Of a stretch of DNA of 64,000 bases, positions 19,860 through 32,266 are shown piece after piece (the first letter of the stretch is position 1; the number at the start of each line of letters is the position of its first letter). A model generated the notes under the pieces. It saw only the letters and a list, made by a program, of their open reading frames with translations. It was not told the DNA's origin and did not search any database. The stretch comes from Sycobia sp. Sy_11 (Eukaryota > Arthropoda > Insecta > Hymenoptera > Epichrysomallidae), in NCBI GenBank assembly GCA_018907035.1, contig JACCIC010000001.1, positions 595,001-659,000 on the forward strand, given 5' to 3'. Made by a program: the position numbers and the translations under genes.

Positions 19860-22800
19860 TAATATTTACCTTTAACTATTGAGTTCAATTTTGTACCTTG
19901 ATAATAGTGTAACTGTCAAAACGGCCTTCGGTAATAAATGAAGATTTGTAAAACTACATTAATAAATATTTTTATCGGTCTTACAGTCTTTATAATATCA
20001 TATATTAGCTAAAATAATGACAGTTAGACTGTCCATGTTTATGATCATCCCCGTAAATTTGTAAAACGAATAAGTGTTTCATTTTTTAACCTTGTTTTAT
20101 TAATATTTTAATATTCTTTACCATGTAATAAACCAGTACTCAATAAATTTTAACATAATTTATAAAATATAATTTAAAACTATCATGTTTCCATTCAACA
20201 AATAGTTTAGACATGAAAGAAATTTTGAAAAATCTAACAATGATAACATATATGAATTAATAAGTTTTGAGATAGCAAGTGAAACTTATAGAAGGGAAAA
20301 ATTAAAGTATACTGCAATTGAAAAAAAAATTAAAAATTAACATTTCTTCAAGAATAAAATAAATAATAACTTGAACAGAAGTAACCATTAATATATTTGT
20401 TCTTATTATTTGTGGGGATCAGAAGGAATCAGAATCTCTACTATGAAAAAGTGAAAGAGGGTCAATCAGAATTTATACCATTTATCAAATACAATAGGAC
20501 GTTTAATCTTGACAATACTCTGCCAAGTGTTCATCATCGTGTCAAAAATTATTTAAAAAAAAGAAAATGGAAAATTCTTCCTCATTCACTAGTTTAATTC
20601 GTATAACTACCACATGTTTGGGTCGATGCATAATTCATTCACCAGAATACGTTTCTTCACTTTGTCTCAATGTATGCAAAATTAGCTTTATTCGTTCCCA
20701 GATTTCAAAGACAAAAGCTTTTCCTCGGACACAATCCACAAACTGCCTGAATTATAGGCAAAGGCCATAGCTAGCAATGGACAATATTTTGAATAATGTA
20801 TATTTTAATTTTGTTATGGAAATAAGGCCCTGACTTCCATCGGAAAATATAAATTTTTTCAGTTGTCAACCGAAAAGTTTTGCGAATATAGAAAAATACA
20901 TAAATATTTTAATTACCTCTAATTCTGTTGATACAACTCCCATTAAAGTGTTGGCAAGGATGCATAAATTTATAAATGTATATATTGAATCCAGTAATTT
21001 TACGAAGCTATTACAATGAAATAAAAAATAAAATTATAAATAAATATGTTAGTACTTTATTTAAATAATATACGTTAAAAGTAAAATAAACGAAGATGAA
21101 TTCAGCCCCGTGATTATTTTGTTTCCTCGTATATACAATTATATTAATTATTAGTAAGTAATCAAATTCATTGTCTTTAAACAACTATTAAGGAATATGA
21201 TATATAAATATAATTCATGGTTCGTCAAACTGATATAAATTTTTCTGTCTATTGCGTTATAAACATTATTTATGAAATGCCTTTTACAAAAGTCTAGATT
21301 TCAGGGAATTGACACGGAGCCCTCGAGTAACATCCCGACTCAGAAACCAAAACAGGTCTATTACGTATAGATGTGAAGAAGCTAGTTTCTCATACGAGCA
21401 AGAAATTACTATTGCAATTTATTATTATTTATTATATGATTAACGGATTTAGTTTTTTTTCGAGACGTCCATATACATCGAGTTTGATTTTCATCATTGA
21501 TAGATTTGGTAAAAACTGTTTCGTAAAATAAAATTTCCAAAAAATTTGATTAATGAAAATTTAACTCGCGCCATTAAGTAGGTTTGATCCAACACGTAAT
21601 AGCTCGTGTTGAACGTTATTAAACAAACCGATGCCTTTACTAACTGAGCCAATCATTGTTGTTTTTTATTTTTAAATTTTACTACGAGCTCTTTAAAATT
21701 AAAAGCATTTACGATTTAGGAAAAATCTCATATTAGGGGTGATTAAAAATATTTCCTTCCATTATTTTAAATAAATTGGAATAAGTAACCAATCAATTGA
21801 AGTTAGTTTGATTTTGGAGCCAATTTATCAAAATCAGACTGGACGGTTCTCGACATCTAGCCCCATGGACTTTTTATTTTGAATTCTGAATCTTAATCCA
21901 AAGAGGATATAAAAGAGTATCTAAAACAACTAAGAAATTTTGAATGATTAGAAATCAGTATGTAGAATTATAGAAAATATCAAATAAAAATGAAAAAACG
22001 GCTCAAATATTTATTAATCTATTTGAACGAAGTAGCATAATCTAGCTAAAACGTCATAATTTAGCTAAAACATCATAAACGTCATAGCGCCCTAGATAAG
22101 TTAATTTAATACATATTTTACGCACTTATATTAATGTTATTTTTGGAGATCTTTTCAAAGTATATGGTTTTTAACTGTTTTTTTCAATTACTTAAATTTG
22201 TAGAGGTGAAGCTTTAAAAATATTCCATTCATTTTTTTTAGAAATAACATGAATGTAAATTATCAATATAATTTTTGACTGATTTGAATGTCTGATTAAT
22301 CATAATTATTTTTCACTATTTTATGTTGATTGCTTAAAATTTTAGAAATGACTAGTCAAATTTAACTTCAAGTGTGAATTCAGTCCATGAAAATACCTAA
22401 AACCATAGCAAATATATAAAAAAGATATTTTGCATTTTTTTCATTGATTTTATCTTAGAGATGTATTTTCGCAATTTTTTTCATATATTAAGAATTTTGA
22501 AGATCTACAAGTCGAATTTAAGTAGAATTCAAACTAAATTTTAGTAGACCAATATGCGTAAATAGATTAACGAATCAAAGTCAAACATTTATTCTCTTCA
22601 ATTTTTTACGCTACGTAATCAGTTGTTGATCAATTATATCAAACTTTTCAGTTGTTTCATATAAATGAATTGAAGATTTTAATTCAGATGAAAAATACAT
22701 ATAAAAAACCACATCTTATCGTGCTGGAACAAATTTTTTCAGTTTTCTTCATGTGATTTTTTTCATCCTATTCACATTTTTGTTACATTTTGCATTATTC

Positions 22801-25203
22801 TTCGAATTTGAGAAATGTTTTAGCTAAACGAAATTTAAATCTAGATTCAGCACATCAAAATACGTAAAAGCTCATTGAGTTCATTTTCCAGAATAGAAGA
22901 TGTTTATTAACTCTTGTCAATCTAATAAATTTTTCCACTGAAACGCACGATAGTATACAATGTTACAAAATTGATGCATGGATAATTCATAATTAAAATT
23001 TATACCCATTTTGTAGTTTTCCTGAAATTATTCTCATATAATGAATTTATGAATGAGTAAATATTCTGGCTTAAAATCAGAAATTTAAAATATAGGCAAA
23101 GTTTACTGAAATTATACCATCTTAAATCCAGGAGTTACCATTTATGAAATACAAATTTTATGATTTACGAAATCATTTATATGTCTGATTTTTTATGATT
23201 AATTAAATGCTATAATAATTTTACTCAACTCTAGAGAATGGTTGTGACTAATAATGGCTTTTACTAATTTTCTGAAGAGCTTATAGTCATTTTGTATTTT
23301 TATTTCTTCTTTGTCATTAGACTGATAGATTTCTATTGCAGAATTTGAAATTGATTTACGATGTCTGTTTTTCGAAGAAATACAATCAATGTCACAGTTA
23401 TGCTCTTCTTCGGTATTATCTTCAATATTATTTCTATAATAAAAATTTATTCAGTTTTTTAACAAAACTTTCATGTGTTCAGATATTACATTTAAAAATA
23501 CAATATGAAATAAAAAAAATTCGAAGTTGAAACATAGTCGTCTTTTAAATCACAAAAAATACTTATTAGGTGTACAAATAAGTTTCCGTCGTTTTAAAAA
23601 CATAGCTCCACCGATAAGATAACATCGAAATTGTCAGCTGTAAAAAGTCGTATAGTATATGTTGAAATCTGGAAACAGTACAACCTTTTAATATTTCTGA
23701 TATTTTGTTAGCATCACTTAGTTTTCATCGTGTTAAGATGTCAAGTTTTGAGCCAAGTAAGCGCCATTTGCAGTAATTGTTAATTTACTTCTTTTATTTA
23801 AAGCATCTGCAGCTGAAACACATCGGCTACTCATAGAAGTATATGGTGATGTTAATTTAAGTGAGAGAAGTTGTCGGGAGTGGTTCGAAAATTTAAAAGT
23901 TGTGATTTTGACGTGGAGAACAAAACACGTAGTGGAAGGTCCAAAGTGTATGGTGACACAGAATTGGAAGCTTTACTGGAGGTAGATCCGTGCCAAATAC
24001 AAGAAGAACTTGCACAGCAGTTAAAAGTGACTCAGCAAGCTATTTCACAGCGTCTCAAAACCCTGAGTATGGTCCAAATGCAAGGAAATTGGGTTCCTTA
24101 CAAACTGAAGCTAAGAGACGTCGATCGTCGCTTATTCGCTTGCGAACAATTGCTCAAAAGGCAAAATCGCAAAGGATTTCTACATCGAATCGTGACGGGA
24201 GACGAAAAGTGGATTTACTACGGCAACTCAAAGCGCAAAAAGTCATGGAGTAGCCCGGGCATATCTCTACTTCGATGGCCAAGCTAAACATGCATGGCAA
24301 GAAGCTAATGCTGTGCATTTGGTGGTATTAGCTTGGAGTAATCTATTACGAACTACTCCAACACAATCAAACCGTCACTGGGAAACGTTACCAACAACAG
24401 CTGATACAATTGAGCCGAGAATTGAAGATTAAATATCCACAATATGCCAAAAGGTACGATAAAGTCATTTTTCAGCATCACAAGGCTCGGCCACATGTTG
24501 CAAAAATCGTAAAGGAAACGTAAGAAGCACTGAATTGGGACCTCCTACCCCATCCGCTGTATTCACTAGACATTGTTCCTTCAGACTTCCACCTATTCCG
24601 GTCGATAACTCATAGTCTGTCTGAGCAGCACTTCACTTCTTACGAGGAATTGAAGAAATGGGTCGATTCGTGGATCGCCTCAAAAGACGAGCAATTTTTT
24701 AGACGGGGTATGCACTTGCTGCCCGAAAGATGGTCAAAAGTAGAAGAAAGTGATAGGCAATATTTTGAATGACATTATTTGTACCTTTTTTTACAATAAA
24801 TTCTTATTTCTTTATAAAAAACGGCAGAAACTTATTTGTACACCCAATACGATGAAAGTCTTTGGATCATGGATTGGGATAAAGTTAAAGTGTCTTTCGT
24901 AATATAGTTCAATATAATATATGTGCAGGTATTAATTTCTATACCTATTTAGAAAAACATATTGAAAATTAAAATGTTGAGCAAGTAAATGCTGAAATAA
25001 ATAATTGGAATTTTCTTAAATGTCACATTCTACAGGACTCTCAAGATGATAATAAAACAATTATACAAAATATTGATTTAATTCCACGCATTATCTGTAA
25101 CTTTTTAAATAAACTATTGAATAAAAATTTAACAATACATGAAAAGTACGTATTAAATAATGGTTAAAAATAATAATAAATTATAAATTAAATCAAAAAC
25201 TGA

Positions 25204-25240
<37 letters not shown>

Positions 25241-28200
25241 TTATTTTTCTAGAGACCACTATCAATTCCGTAAAAAGAATGATACTAATTTTTTATATTT
25301 ATTTAAGCTTATAGTCAAGTTTAAGTTTAAGAAGCTAAACATGCATGGCAAGAAGAAGAACACAGAAATTCAGACTTTGTGTAATTTGCTTTCATGTAGT
25401 TGATACGCATCATTTTTTGACAAACAACAATAGTGCTACTATCATCATTGTTAGATCTTGGATTCAAGCTTAGATACATATAAAAAATTTATTTTTAGTT
25501 ACTACAGTCTGCCAAATAAAAGTGTAGGCGTGTTAATTTATAAAACAATTTATTTGATGAAACTTCTATATTTATATATACATTGTACACATTACAAATG
25601 ATGATGTAATTCGGTCAAGAATTTGTCGAGTCACCACTGGCATCGATAATTGCCTGGCATCTCCGATGAATGCTTTCTACTAATTTGACGGCATATTGTA
25701 GTGGTAAGAATCTCCAGATCTGACGAATTTGGTAAGACAACTGCTTCAAAGTGGGTGTGCGTCTTCCACGACGCTTCTGATTAATATATGCCTACACATT
25801 TTCAATAGGTTTTGCAACGGGCTGCGACGAATCCAATGTACCGATGCCAGATTGAGTATTTTCTCAGTATAGAGCTTGCTGAGGTGTTTAGGATCGTTGT
25901 CCCCCTTCAAAATCCAATCTTCATTTTTTCTGATGAATCATCGTTTTTCAGATGGCAGTAAAGCCTTTTTATAGATTTTTATTATTTTCTCGGCATTTAG
26001 GTTGTCAATAAAAAAATGCAAAGTGCCGAATCCCTACTCTGAAAAGCAGCCCCAAAGATGCACCTATGTTCCCTGTTTTATCTTCCGCTGAACAAGCCTA
26101 TTGGTAGAAGTTAACCAGGCTCCTATGAGGACATAAGGTGCCTATATAGAACGTTTATCAGTAAAAATCCTATTTTCAAAATCTCTAACAATATTCTCAT
26201 GCGGCCAACCCAGTCGCTTTGTCATATGTTTTTTATTCAACAGAGGCTTCTTCATTATATTGCGCCATTTCAGGCTATGAGTTCAAAGATGAGTTCGGAT
26301 AGTTTCGTAGGATATGTCTAAAATTTTTGTCATTAATTTTGGTCATTAATTTATCCTTGCTGCAGTGTTAAAGCAGGATTACGCGAAAACAGATTCACTA
26401 TTCTTTCTTCACCTTTTTTGTCCACTTTTCCTATTGAGACACATTCTGGTAAATCATCGAGATTTTTAGCCACTTTATATCACTATACCCACTTCTATAC
26501 AAATGCCTTCGACTTTCTCATATATTTAGCAGTCGCTGATTGCAATATTTTCGAATCTTTCGGGTGGATGCAAAGGAACACAGTCTCGCAGCGCGACGCG
26601 TACTTAGCACTCATGGAGTTTAATGTGATTCTCTTTCAAAAGATCAATGGCAACTGAATCTTTATTGATAATGCATCGAGACCAAGCTTCCTTCTATTAG
26701 CTTGCTTAGAAATTAAAGCGAAATCTTTCATTACCTGTCAGTGAAGTCGACCACGCTCTTACTTGACTGACTGTACTTAATCGATGGTGCTCTCTACAAT
26801 CATTTATAAATATGATAATAATACGCAAGTTTATATTTAATTTATATATTATTTTCATGTATTATGTTTAAATTTTTATTGTATTTTTAATTTCAAAAGT
26901 TATAAATAATCAATAGATTTAAATGAATATTATATATGTTTTGTTTTTATATTCAGTTTAGTCCTTGAAAATGAACCGGAGCGGTTCAATACGTCGGACA
27001 TTTAAGGTACATTTAAATTTAAGGTTGTGGGAGCAGTCAGGTTGTCCTCTGCTTACATAGAATATAGTATTATTTTTAATTTTTAATCTAGTTTAATTTA
27101 ATTTTATTTTTAAATTCTATTTCAGATTCTTCGAGGGTAATTGTAAACAAGGACAGTCTGATTGTCATTATATTAGCATAGTATATTATTGTATAAAGAC
27201 TGTATGACCGATAAAAATATGTATTTATTAAATTTTATATTCTGTAATTTAGAATCATAATTGTTTTAGTGGCACAGAATCATTATTAATTATTATTAAT
27301 TAATTATTTGTTTCAGCAAGTTTTTACTTAAAAATATAATTATTAATATTTTTGTTCTATAAAGGTATGGAACACAATGGCTGTACAAATTTCCAATTTA
27401 AGTTCATTAGGAAATATTCTGTAAATTATAGTCTAATCAAGGTCCCAAGCATGTGACTTTCTCCTTCTTAATTTAACTGACTTATATTAGATATTTTTTT
27501 AAAAACGATCGCCTTTTATCGATAATTATAAAAATACCTACATTACAATCTGAAAAAGAGCGCAGGCATGTTGTGTGAAATTCATGAAAAGACAGTCGAA
27601 GCCAAGATGGAATAATATGATATAATTATCCACTATCAATCCATGTAATACGATGAAATTGTAATTGTTGTCTAACGAATCTATATAATATCTAGCTAAT
27701 CTTGGCATTGGTTTTGGACGCGATTCATTCTTTGGAATGAAGAAATCGAGCACCTCAGGTGTTAAGACTGACAGGCTATAGAGAATGGTGGATGATCCCA
27801 AAAAACCTGAAAAGTAATGACTAAAAAATGGATATTTTTAAGTTATTATTTTACAATTGATAATCTTATTCCATGGTTTATAATTTTTTTACATTACACA
27901 TTAACTTTTAAACAAGTTTTTATGACCAAAAATATCTATAAATAATTATAACTTCATTAGCAGGATGTCACGTTATTGAGCATTGAGTAGATTCGGGCTC
28001 GAGACAGCCGAGCGAGTAGACGTGTTTCGCGCCAGTATAAACATTACAGTCTCCTTAAATTTAACTATTGAAAAGCAAGTGCATGTAGTAAATTAAAATT
28101 CTCAAACTGCTTCTGTAGTTCTAAGAAATATAATCAACGAAATGAGTATTGAAAATAGTAGTCATGAAATATCAGGCATCACAAGCTAATCGCAGAAAAC

Positions 28201-31200
28201 TTCAAGGACTTAACATTCGACTCAACAGGTTTGTCAATCAGTTACACTAAAGATTTATGAAAAAACAATGCAAGAAAGAAGCATGCCAAAAAAGAATCAA
28301 GCAATTATTTTAAACTCCATTGAACGTGTTACTATAGATGAATATATTGACGGCTTCGAGAAAATCACAAGTGTTAACAACATTGCATATATTTCAAAAA
28401 TATCAGCAAATAGAGTGTGTATATTTTTCTCTGAAAATTCTATGGTAGAAAATTTCATAGGAAAAACATCTAACATAAAACGATATACCCTGACTCTCCG
28501 ACCTTTTATAGAAAAATAAGAGTTATAATTTCAAACGTAAATCCCATTATCTCTAATCAAACAGTAATAAAAGAAATTCAAAAATTAGGCATAAACATCG
28601 TGTCTCAAATGCACAATATATATTTCAAATATTTTTCAAATATATCGACAAATATACGTCAAAAATGAGGACGAAAGCAAAATCCGTGAAACTCTTCTAA
28701 TACAATACGAAGGGACTTCATGTCGGTTGTATTCAAGTACGGATGCAGCAAATTGCTTTATTTGTAAACAACAGGAACATATCGGTAGGCTGTGCACAGC
28801 AAATACATCAACAATAAGCAGTATAAGTAATAATTCTTGTATAGGTATATCCAAGTATACAAAATAAATAATGAACACAGTCTCATTGAAAATATTGCTA
28901 TGATAAACAAAGAAAAGGAAACCAATAACGAACTGAATACAGAATATTTATTGATCACGCAATCTGTAATTAAAGCTAAAAAAACGGCCATCGTCACCTT
29001 CTACGACATCTAAAAAATAATTAGATATCGAACAACAAACAAAATAAGTCAGTCATATAATGGAAAGTGAATATTTAGAACAAACTATAAAAACAAAGGA
29101 GTTTAAAGTGTCTAAAATTAGTAAAATAAAATTGAAAAATTAGTAAAATAAAAAAAAACAAATGACAACTCAACAAAAAATTAATATATAATTCATAGTA
29201 ACATAACAGAAATAAGAAGTTTAGATAAAGTACTTCTACCTACTAAGCACTTCTTTGACAACACCACAGATTTTATAAATATGAATTATCATTATTTTTA
29301 AACATTTGTAGAAAAAACGAAAAATCAGAAAAACATTCAAAAGATAGCAAAGCAATACGTAAAAGACATTGACGTCTTATTATTGCAATTTATGCTATTT
29401 ACGATAGTCTAATAGATACAAATTTTAAATCTCGAATAATCAGACTCAAAAAGAAATTACTTTCTATATTTTGTAGCGATACAGAATTCGAATCAGAAAA
29501 CTTCGAAATTTCTGACCAAACTATGACTTCTTAAAATACTATAAATTTAAAAATGAATACGTGCTTTCCATAAATTCTGTACTTTTCCAAAAGACTGTTC
29601 AACTTATAAGAAGAGACATTCTTTTGCTGATTCGCAACAATATTGTCTTTCAAGAAATCAAGAATCTGCAATACACCGACAAATCTATCGAAATTGCTGG
29701 TATTAAAATAACTAAGGTTAAACCATGTATAAATATATCTGTATGTTACGTAGTCCTTGGAAAAAAATTAAGTTAAACAATCTGGTATGGTATCTTTTCT
29801 AAAGTAGATAAATACATACCAATAGTAAGCAACTCATCAAATATAGACTTAATTTTTTCAACTGTAAACATAACCAATAAAATTAATATCAATATTGAAA
29901 CGAATATCTGGGGCTCTGATCGCTTTTCTATCGCCATAAATGTCGAAACACAAAAGAATATGTAAGGATAAACTACACAGAAACGAATGATATTTTAGAT
30001 AAAAATACACATTTTTTATCCAAAGAATACAATGTCTCTATATACAAACAAAAATACTGTATCATTAACACCATTAACCTCAGTACACCGAAAAGAAATA
30101 TATTAGAAAATAAAAAAACACCGAAATCCTGTAGTCTAGTGGGATACTGTCTGTGATAAGGCCAAATGATTACGAACAGCATGTTTTAAAGAATGGTTAA
30201 TTACAAATAAGATAGACGATTTTATAAAATTATAAAAAATCCGTCGCAAATGCAAAAAATGTGTTGCAAAACAAAAAAGAACCCACTTTCGGGGATTCGT
30301 AAACGTAAACACCAGACTAGTAACAAAATTGATATAGCTTTCAATAAACTTAGCCCTTCGTGGGTTCCTGCAACTCCAAATTGAATGTCTGAATATTACG
30401 AAAACGAATTTTTAAATGCACCTTTTGATTTCACGGAGTTGAACATATCACTTAACGAAAAAAATATTGGTTCTTCACCGGGTATGGATGGGATTAGTTA
30501 TGACATTATAAAAAATTCTCCCTGAAAGTATAAACTTATTCTACTTGATATATATAACGAAATATATATGAAAAATAATTATCTAGTTGGTTGGAAACAT
30601 ATGTACATTAATTTGATTAATAAATCTAATGGCACAAATATTAATCCAATTAACCTTTCCTCATATCTGTGTAAACTCTTTGAAAAAATTATAAAAAATA
30701 AATTGCAGCAATAAGAATGGCTTTAGAATACAGAAAAAAGTACACCAACAAATATACTCCTAGCTGAATTGAAAATAGAACTCATACAGAAACGGACACA
30801 ATATCTCTGCAATCTATATTTATTAAAAGTGTACTCAAATAAAAATCTCTCTGTCTACGACACAATCGACAGCTATAAAAAGATAGCGCTTACTCAAAAT
30901 AAAACGCTAAAGCTTAACACGCGCGTGATCCACAAGATTTTAATTAATAGCGAACAAAAATTATCGGATAATAGTACAAACATGACAAAAAAGTGCTTGA
31001 AAGTATTTCTCAAAATCTTAGCATTTAAAAATACATAAACTAAAAACCTTGTTGAAGAGTTTTCCAAGGGAAAAAATTATTTTAAATATTTCAATAACAC
31101 AGACTCAAAACCATGGTTTACCTCGACTTTATTACCCCGTGAAATTATAGTGACAATAAATAGACTCAGATCAGGGCACTATAAGCTTGCCTCATCACTA

Positions 31201-32266
31201 TGTAAAATCGGCTTTATAAATTATCCTAAATGTGAGTTTGGTTATCATAAACAGGATATCGATCACATTCTCTTGCAGTGTGACGTGTGCAAAGAACAAG
31301 GACAGGGATTTTTAAAGAAACTTAGAAATCTAAAACTCTACTTGACACTATCAAGCGTCGCACTTTTATGTAAACCAATCACAGCTATATGTAAAATAAT
31401 AAGTGTATAGATGTGAGAGGGGACTACTTTGAAGTATTAATTTTTTCGCATTACTTAATTGTCTGACCTCGTATTTATCTAATTTTTTTATAATACTTTA
31501 TTTTAAACAATAAAAAGTTTAAAAACTTTCTGCATAAAATTTAAAAGAATTTTTTGTTTTTCTAAAAAGTTATGATACATAATTCTAATTTTGCTAAAAT
31601 TCTAATTTTTTTTAAAATCTTTATGACAAGCACCATATCAAGTAGTTTTATAATTTTATAAACTAGTAATACAACATACCCATATATCCCATATTCCATT
31701 TTCTAATTTTGGCATAATAATAATGCAAAATTTTTAAATTTTTTTGCTCATGTATTAGAAAATCATTTCTTACATTATCTAATAAATATTTCAACTGTAT
31801 AAAAGAAATATAATTTAGTCATAATTTTATATTTTATATTTAATAATTATAATTCAATAATTGTTAAGCAAAAATCATACATCACCTTATTAGATTTAAT
31901 ACACAAAAATATAAATTTGGTAATAAATTCCGAGTAATATAATAAGGACGGCATTGCTAGTTGAACGTATTCAATTTCATGCCTCTTCTCAATAGTTTTG
32001 CAAACCTGAAAAATGATATTTTAACAATATTCGACAAAGTTCGTTTTGCAATGCTATAAACTGGATGAGATCATAAAATTTTAAGTATGCGACGATACGT
32101 ATTGGATGCTTGAGCTACGTACCGTAGGACCGAAAACTGTCAAGATAATTAAAATTGCACCTAAGCGATAGGCAAATTTTTCTTTGAAACTTTGATAAGG
32201 CCATTGCCCAAAAACACTGAGAAATCTATTGTAATGTATATAATACGAACTCTTGAAAATATCCAT
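18816..32266 (-). CDS. Odorant receptor OR1 (7tm_6), intact 9-exon gene with transposon-filled introns
   Basis: Insect odorant receptor, predicted seven-helix membrane protein working with Orco. Nine exons on the minus strand: 32123-32266 (ATG, MDIFKSSYY; GQWPYQ), 31886-32005, 31680-31794, 27542-27806 (NESRPKPMP; QHACALFQ), 23230-23433 (charged loop), 20917-21007, 19133-19269 (HMYFYQWPAQTIHDHS), 18933-19071 (PSKLTAGKMYKMGHETFAK), 18816-18866 (VLRGSGSLFMLLLQFQ, stop). The sum is 1,266 nt, 421 residues, all phases consistent, no internal stop; typical OR length. Exon 4 could instead stop at a GTAATG donor, but only the GTAGGT donor fits the phase of exon 5. Intron 3 holds a 3.5-kb LINE; intron 4 holds mariner, Tc1-like and hairpin elements; intron 6 holds a hairpin repeat, a TA run and an unassigned patch (20390-20770). 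Assignment to 7tm_6 is by motif recognition; the ligand is unknown. Confidence 0.87.
19815..19856. repeat. (TA)n microsatellite
   Basis: About 21 TA units in OR1 intron 6. Confidence 0.95.
19955..20056. mobile_element. Hairpin repeat family, copy 3 (one-armed, 102 bp)
   Basis: Only one arm of the family: terminus ATTAATAAATATTTTTATCG, then GTCTTACAGTC, then AATGACAGTTAGACTGTCC, ending ...CATCCCCGTA. Exact 11-bp direct repeats ATTTGTAAAAC flank it at 19944-19954 and 20057-20067, so this half unit itself behaves as an insertion. Confidence 0.75.
21571..21661 (-). repeat. tRNA-like head, possible SINE fragment or tRNA pseudogene
   Basis: On the minus strand: an A-box-like TGGCTCAGTTAGTAAAGGC, then a possible anticodon region, a variable-arm-like hairpin (CAACACG/CGTGTTG) and a B-box-like GGATCAAACCT. 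The acceptor stem does not pair convincingly, so a functional tRNA is unlikely. It lies inside OR1 intron 5. Confidence 0.4.
23566..24848 (+). mobile_element. mariner-family element, near full length, inactivated
   Basis: About 1.28 kb with inverted ends: GGTGTACAAATAAGTTTC on the left and its complement on the right. The transposase is read on the plus strand in pieces: HTH region with QEELAQQLKVTQQAISQRL, then GDEKWIYY (first catalytic Asp), a frameshift near 24270, FQHHKARPH and PSDFHLF (third Asp). The spacing between positions two and three fits D,D34D. The second catalytic residue is His instead of Asp. In-frame stops and frameshifts mean it is dead. It lies antisense in OR1 intron 4. 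Confidence 0.9.
25210..25239. repeat. (TA)n microsatellite
   Basis: About 15 TA units. Confidence 0.9.
25503..26775 (-). mobile_element. Tc1-like element, decayed
   Basis: About 1.27 kb. The left end TACAGTCTGCCAAATAAAAG has an imperfect inverted counterpart ending ...CTGACTGTA at 26775. The transposase is on the minus strand in several frames: a helix-turn-helix-like part near 26350-26430, GDNDPKHLSKL (second catalytic Asp) near 25900, and PIENV followed by a stop in place of Trp near 25810. Many stops and shifts. The open frame 26418-26657 on the other strand is a shadow. In OR1 intron 4. Confidence 0.8.
26955..27232. mobile_element. Hairpin repeat family, copy 4 (one-armed)
   Basis: Begins in the family centre (AGTTTAGTCCTTGAAAATGA; ACGTCGGACATTTAAGG), passes GGGAGCAGTCAGGTTGTCC and AAACAAGGACAGTCTGATTG, and ends at the shared terminus CCGATAAAAATA...TTATTAAA. 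Exact 10-bp direct repeats TTTTATATTC flank it at 26945-26954 and 27233-27242. In OR1 intron 4. Confidence 0.75.
27960..31450 (+). mobile_element. Non-LTR retrotransposon (LINE), decayed, RT partly deleted
   Basis: Plus-strand orientation, antisense to OR1, filling its intron 3. A GC-richer leader at 27960-28080 is followed by an ORF1-like region (28140-28870) with a CCHC zinc knuckle (CFICKQQEHIGRLC, ~28756). An endonuclease-like region (29220-30200) comes next, then the start of a reverse transcriptase (30420-30700: SSPGMDGISYDIIK; PINLSSYLCKLFEKII). The catalytic RT part is missing. A C-terminal domain (30769-31410) has RLRSGHYKLASSLC and a Cys/His cluster (CEFGYHKQDIDHILLQCDVC). Arrangement fits a Jockey/I-group LINE. 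Frameshifts and stops throughout; no exact ends found. Confidence 0.8.

Noticed and set aside
20397..20770. Plus-strand frames in OR1 intron 6
   Set aside because: Two short overlapping frames without a recognisable domain. Perhaps decayed transposon, but not supportable.
26418..26657. 79-codon plus-strand frame
   Set aside because: Antisense of the Tc1-like transposase remains.
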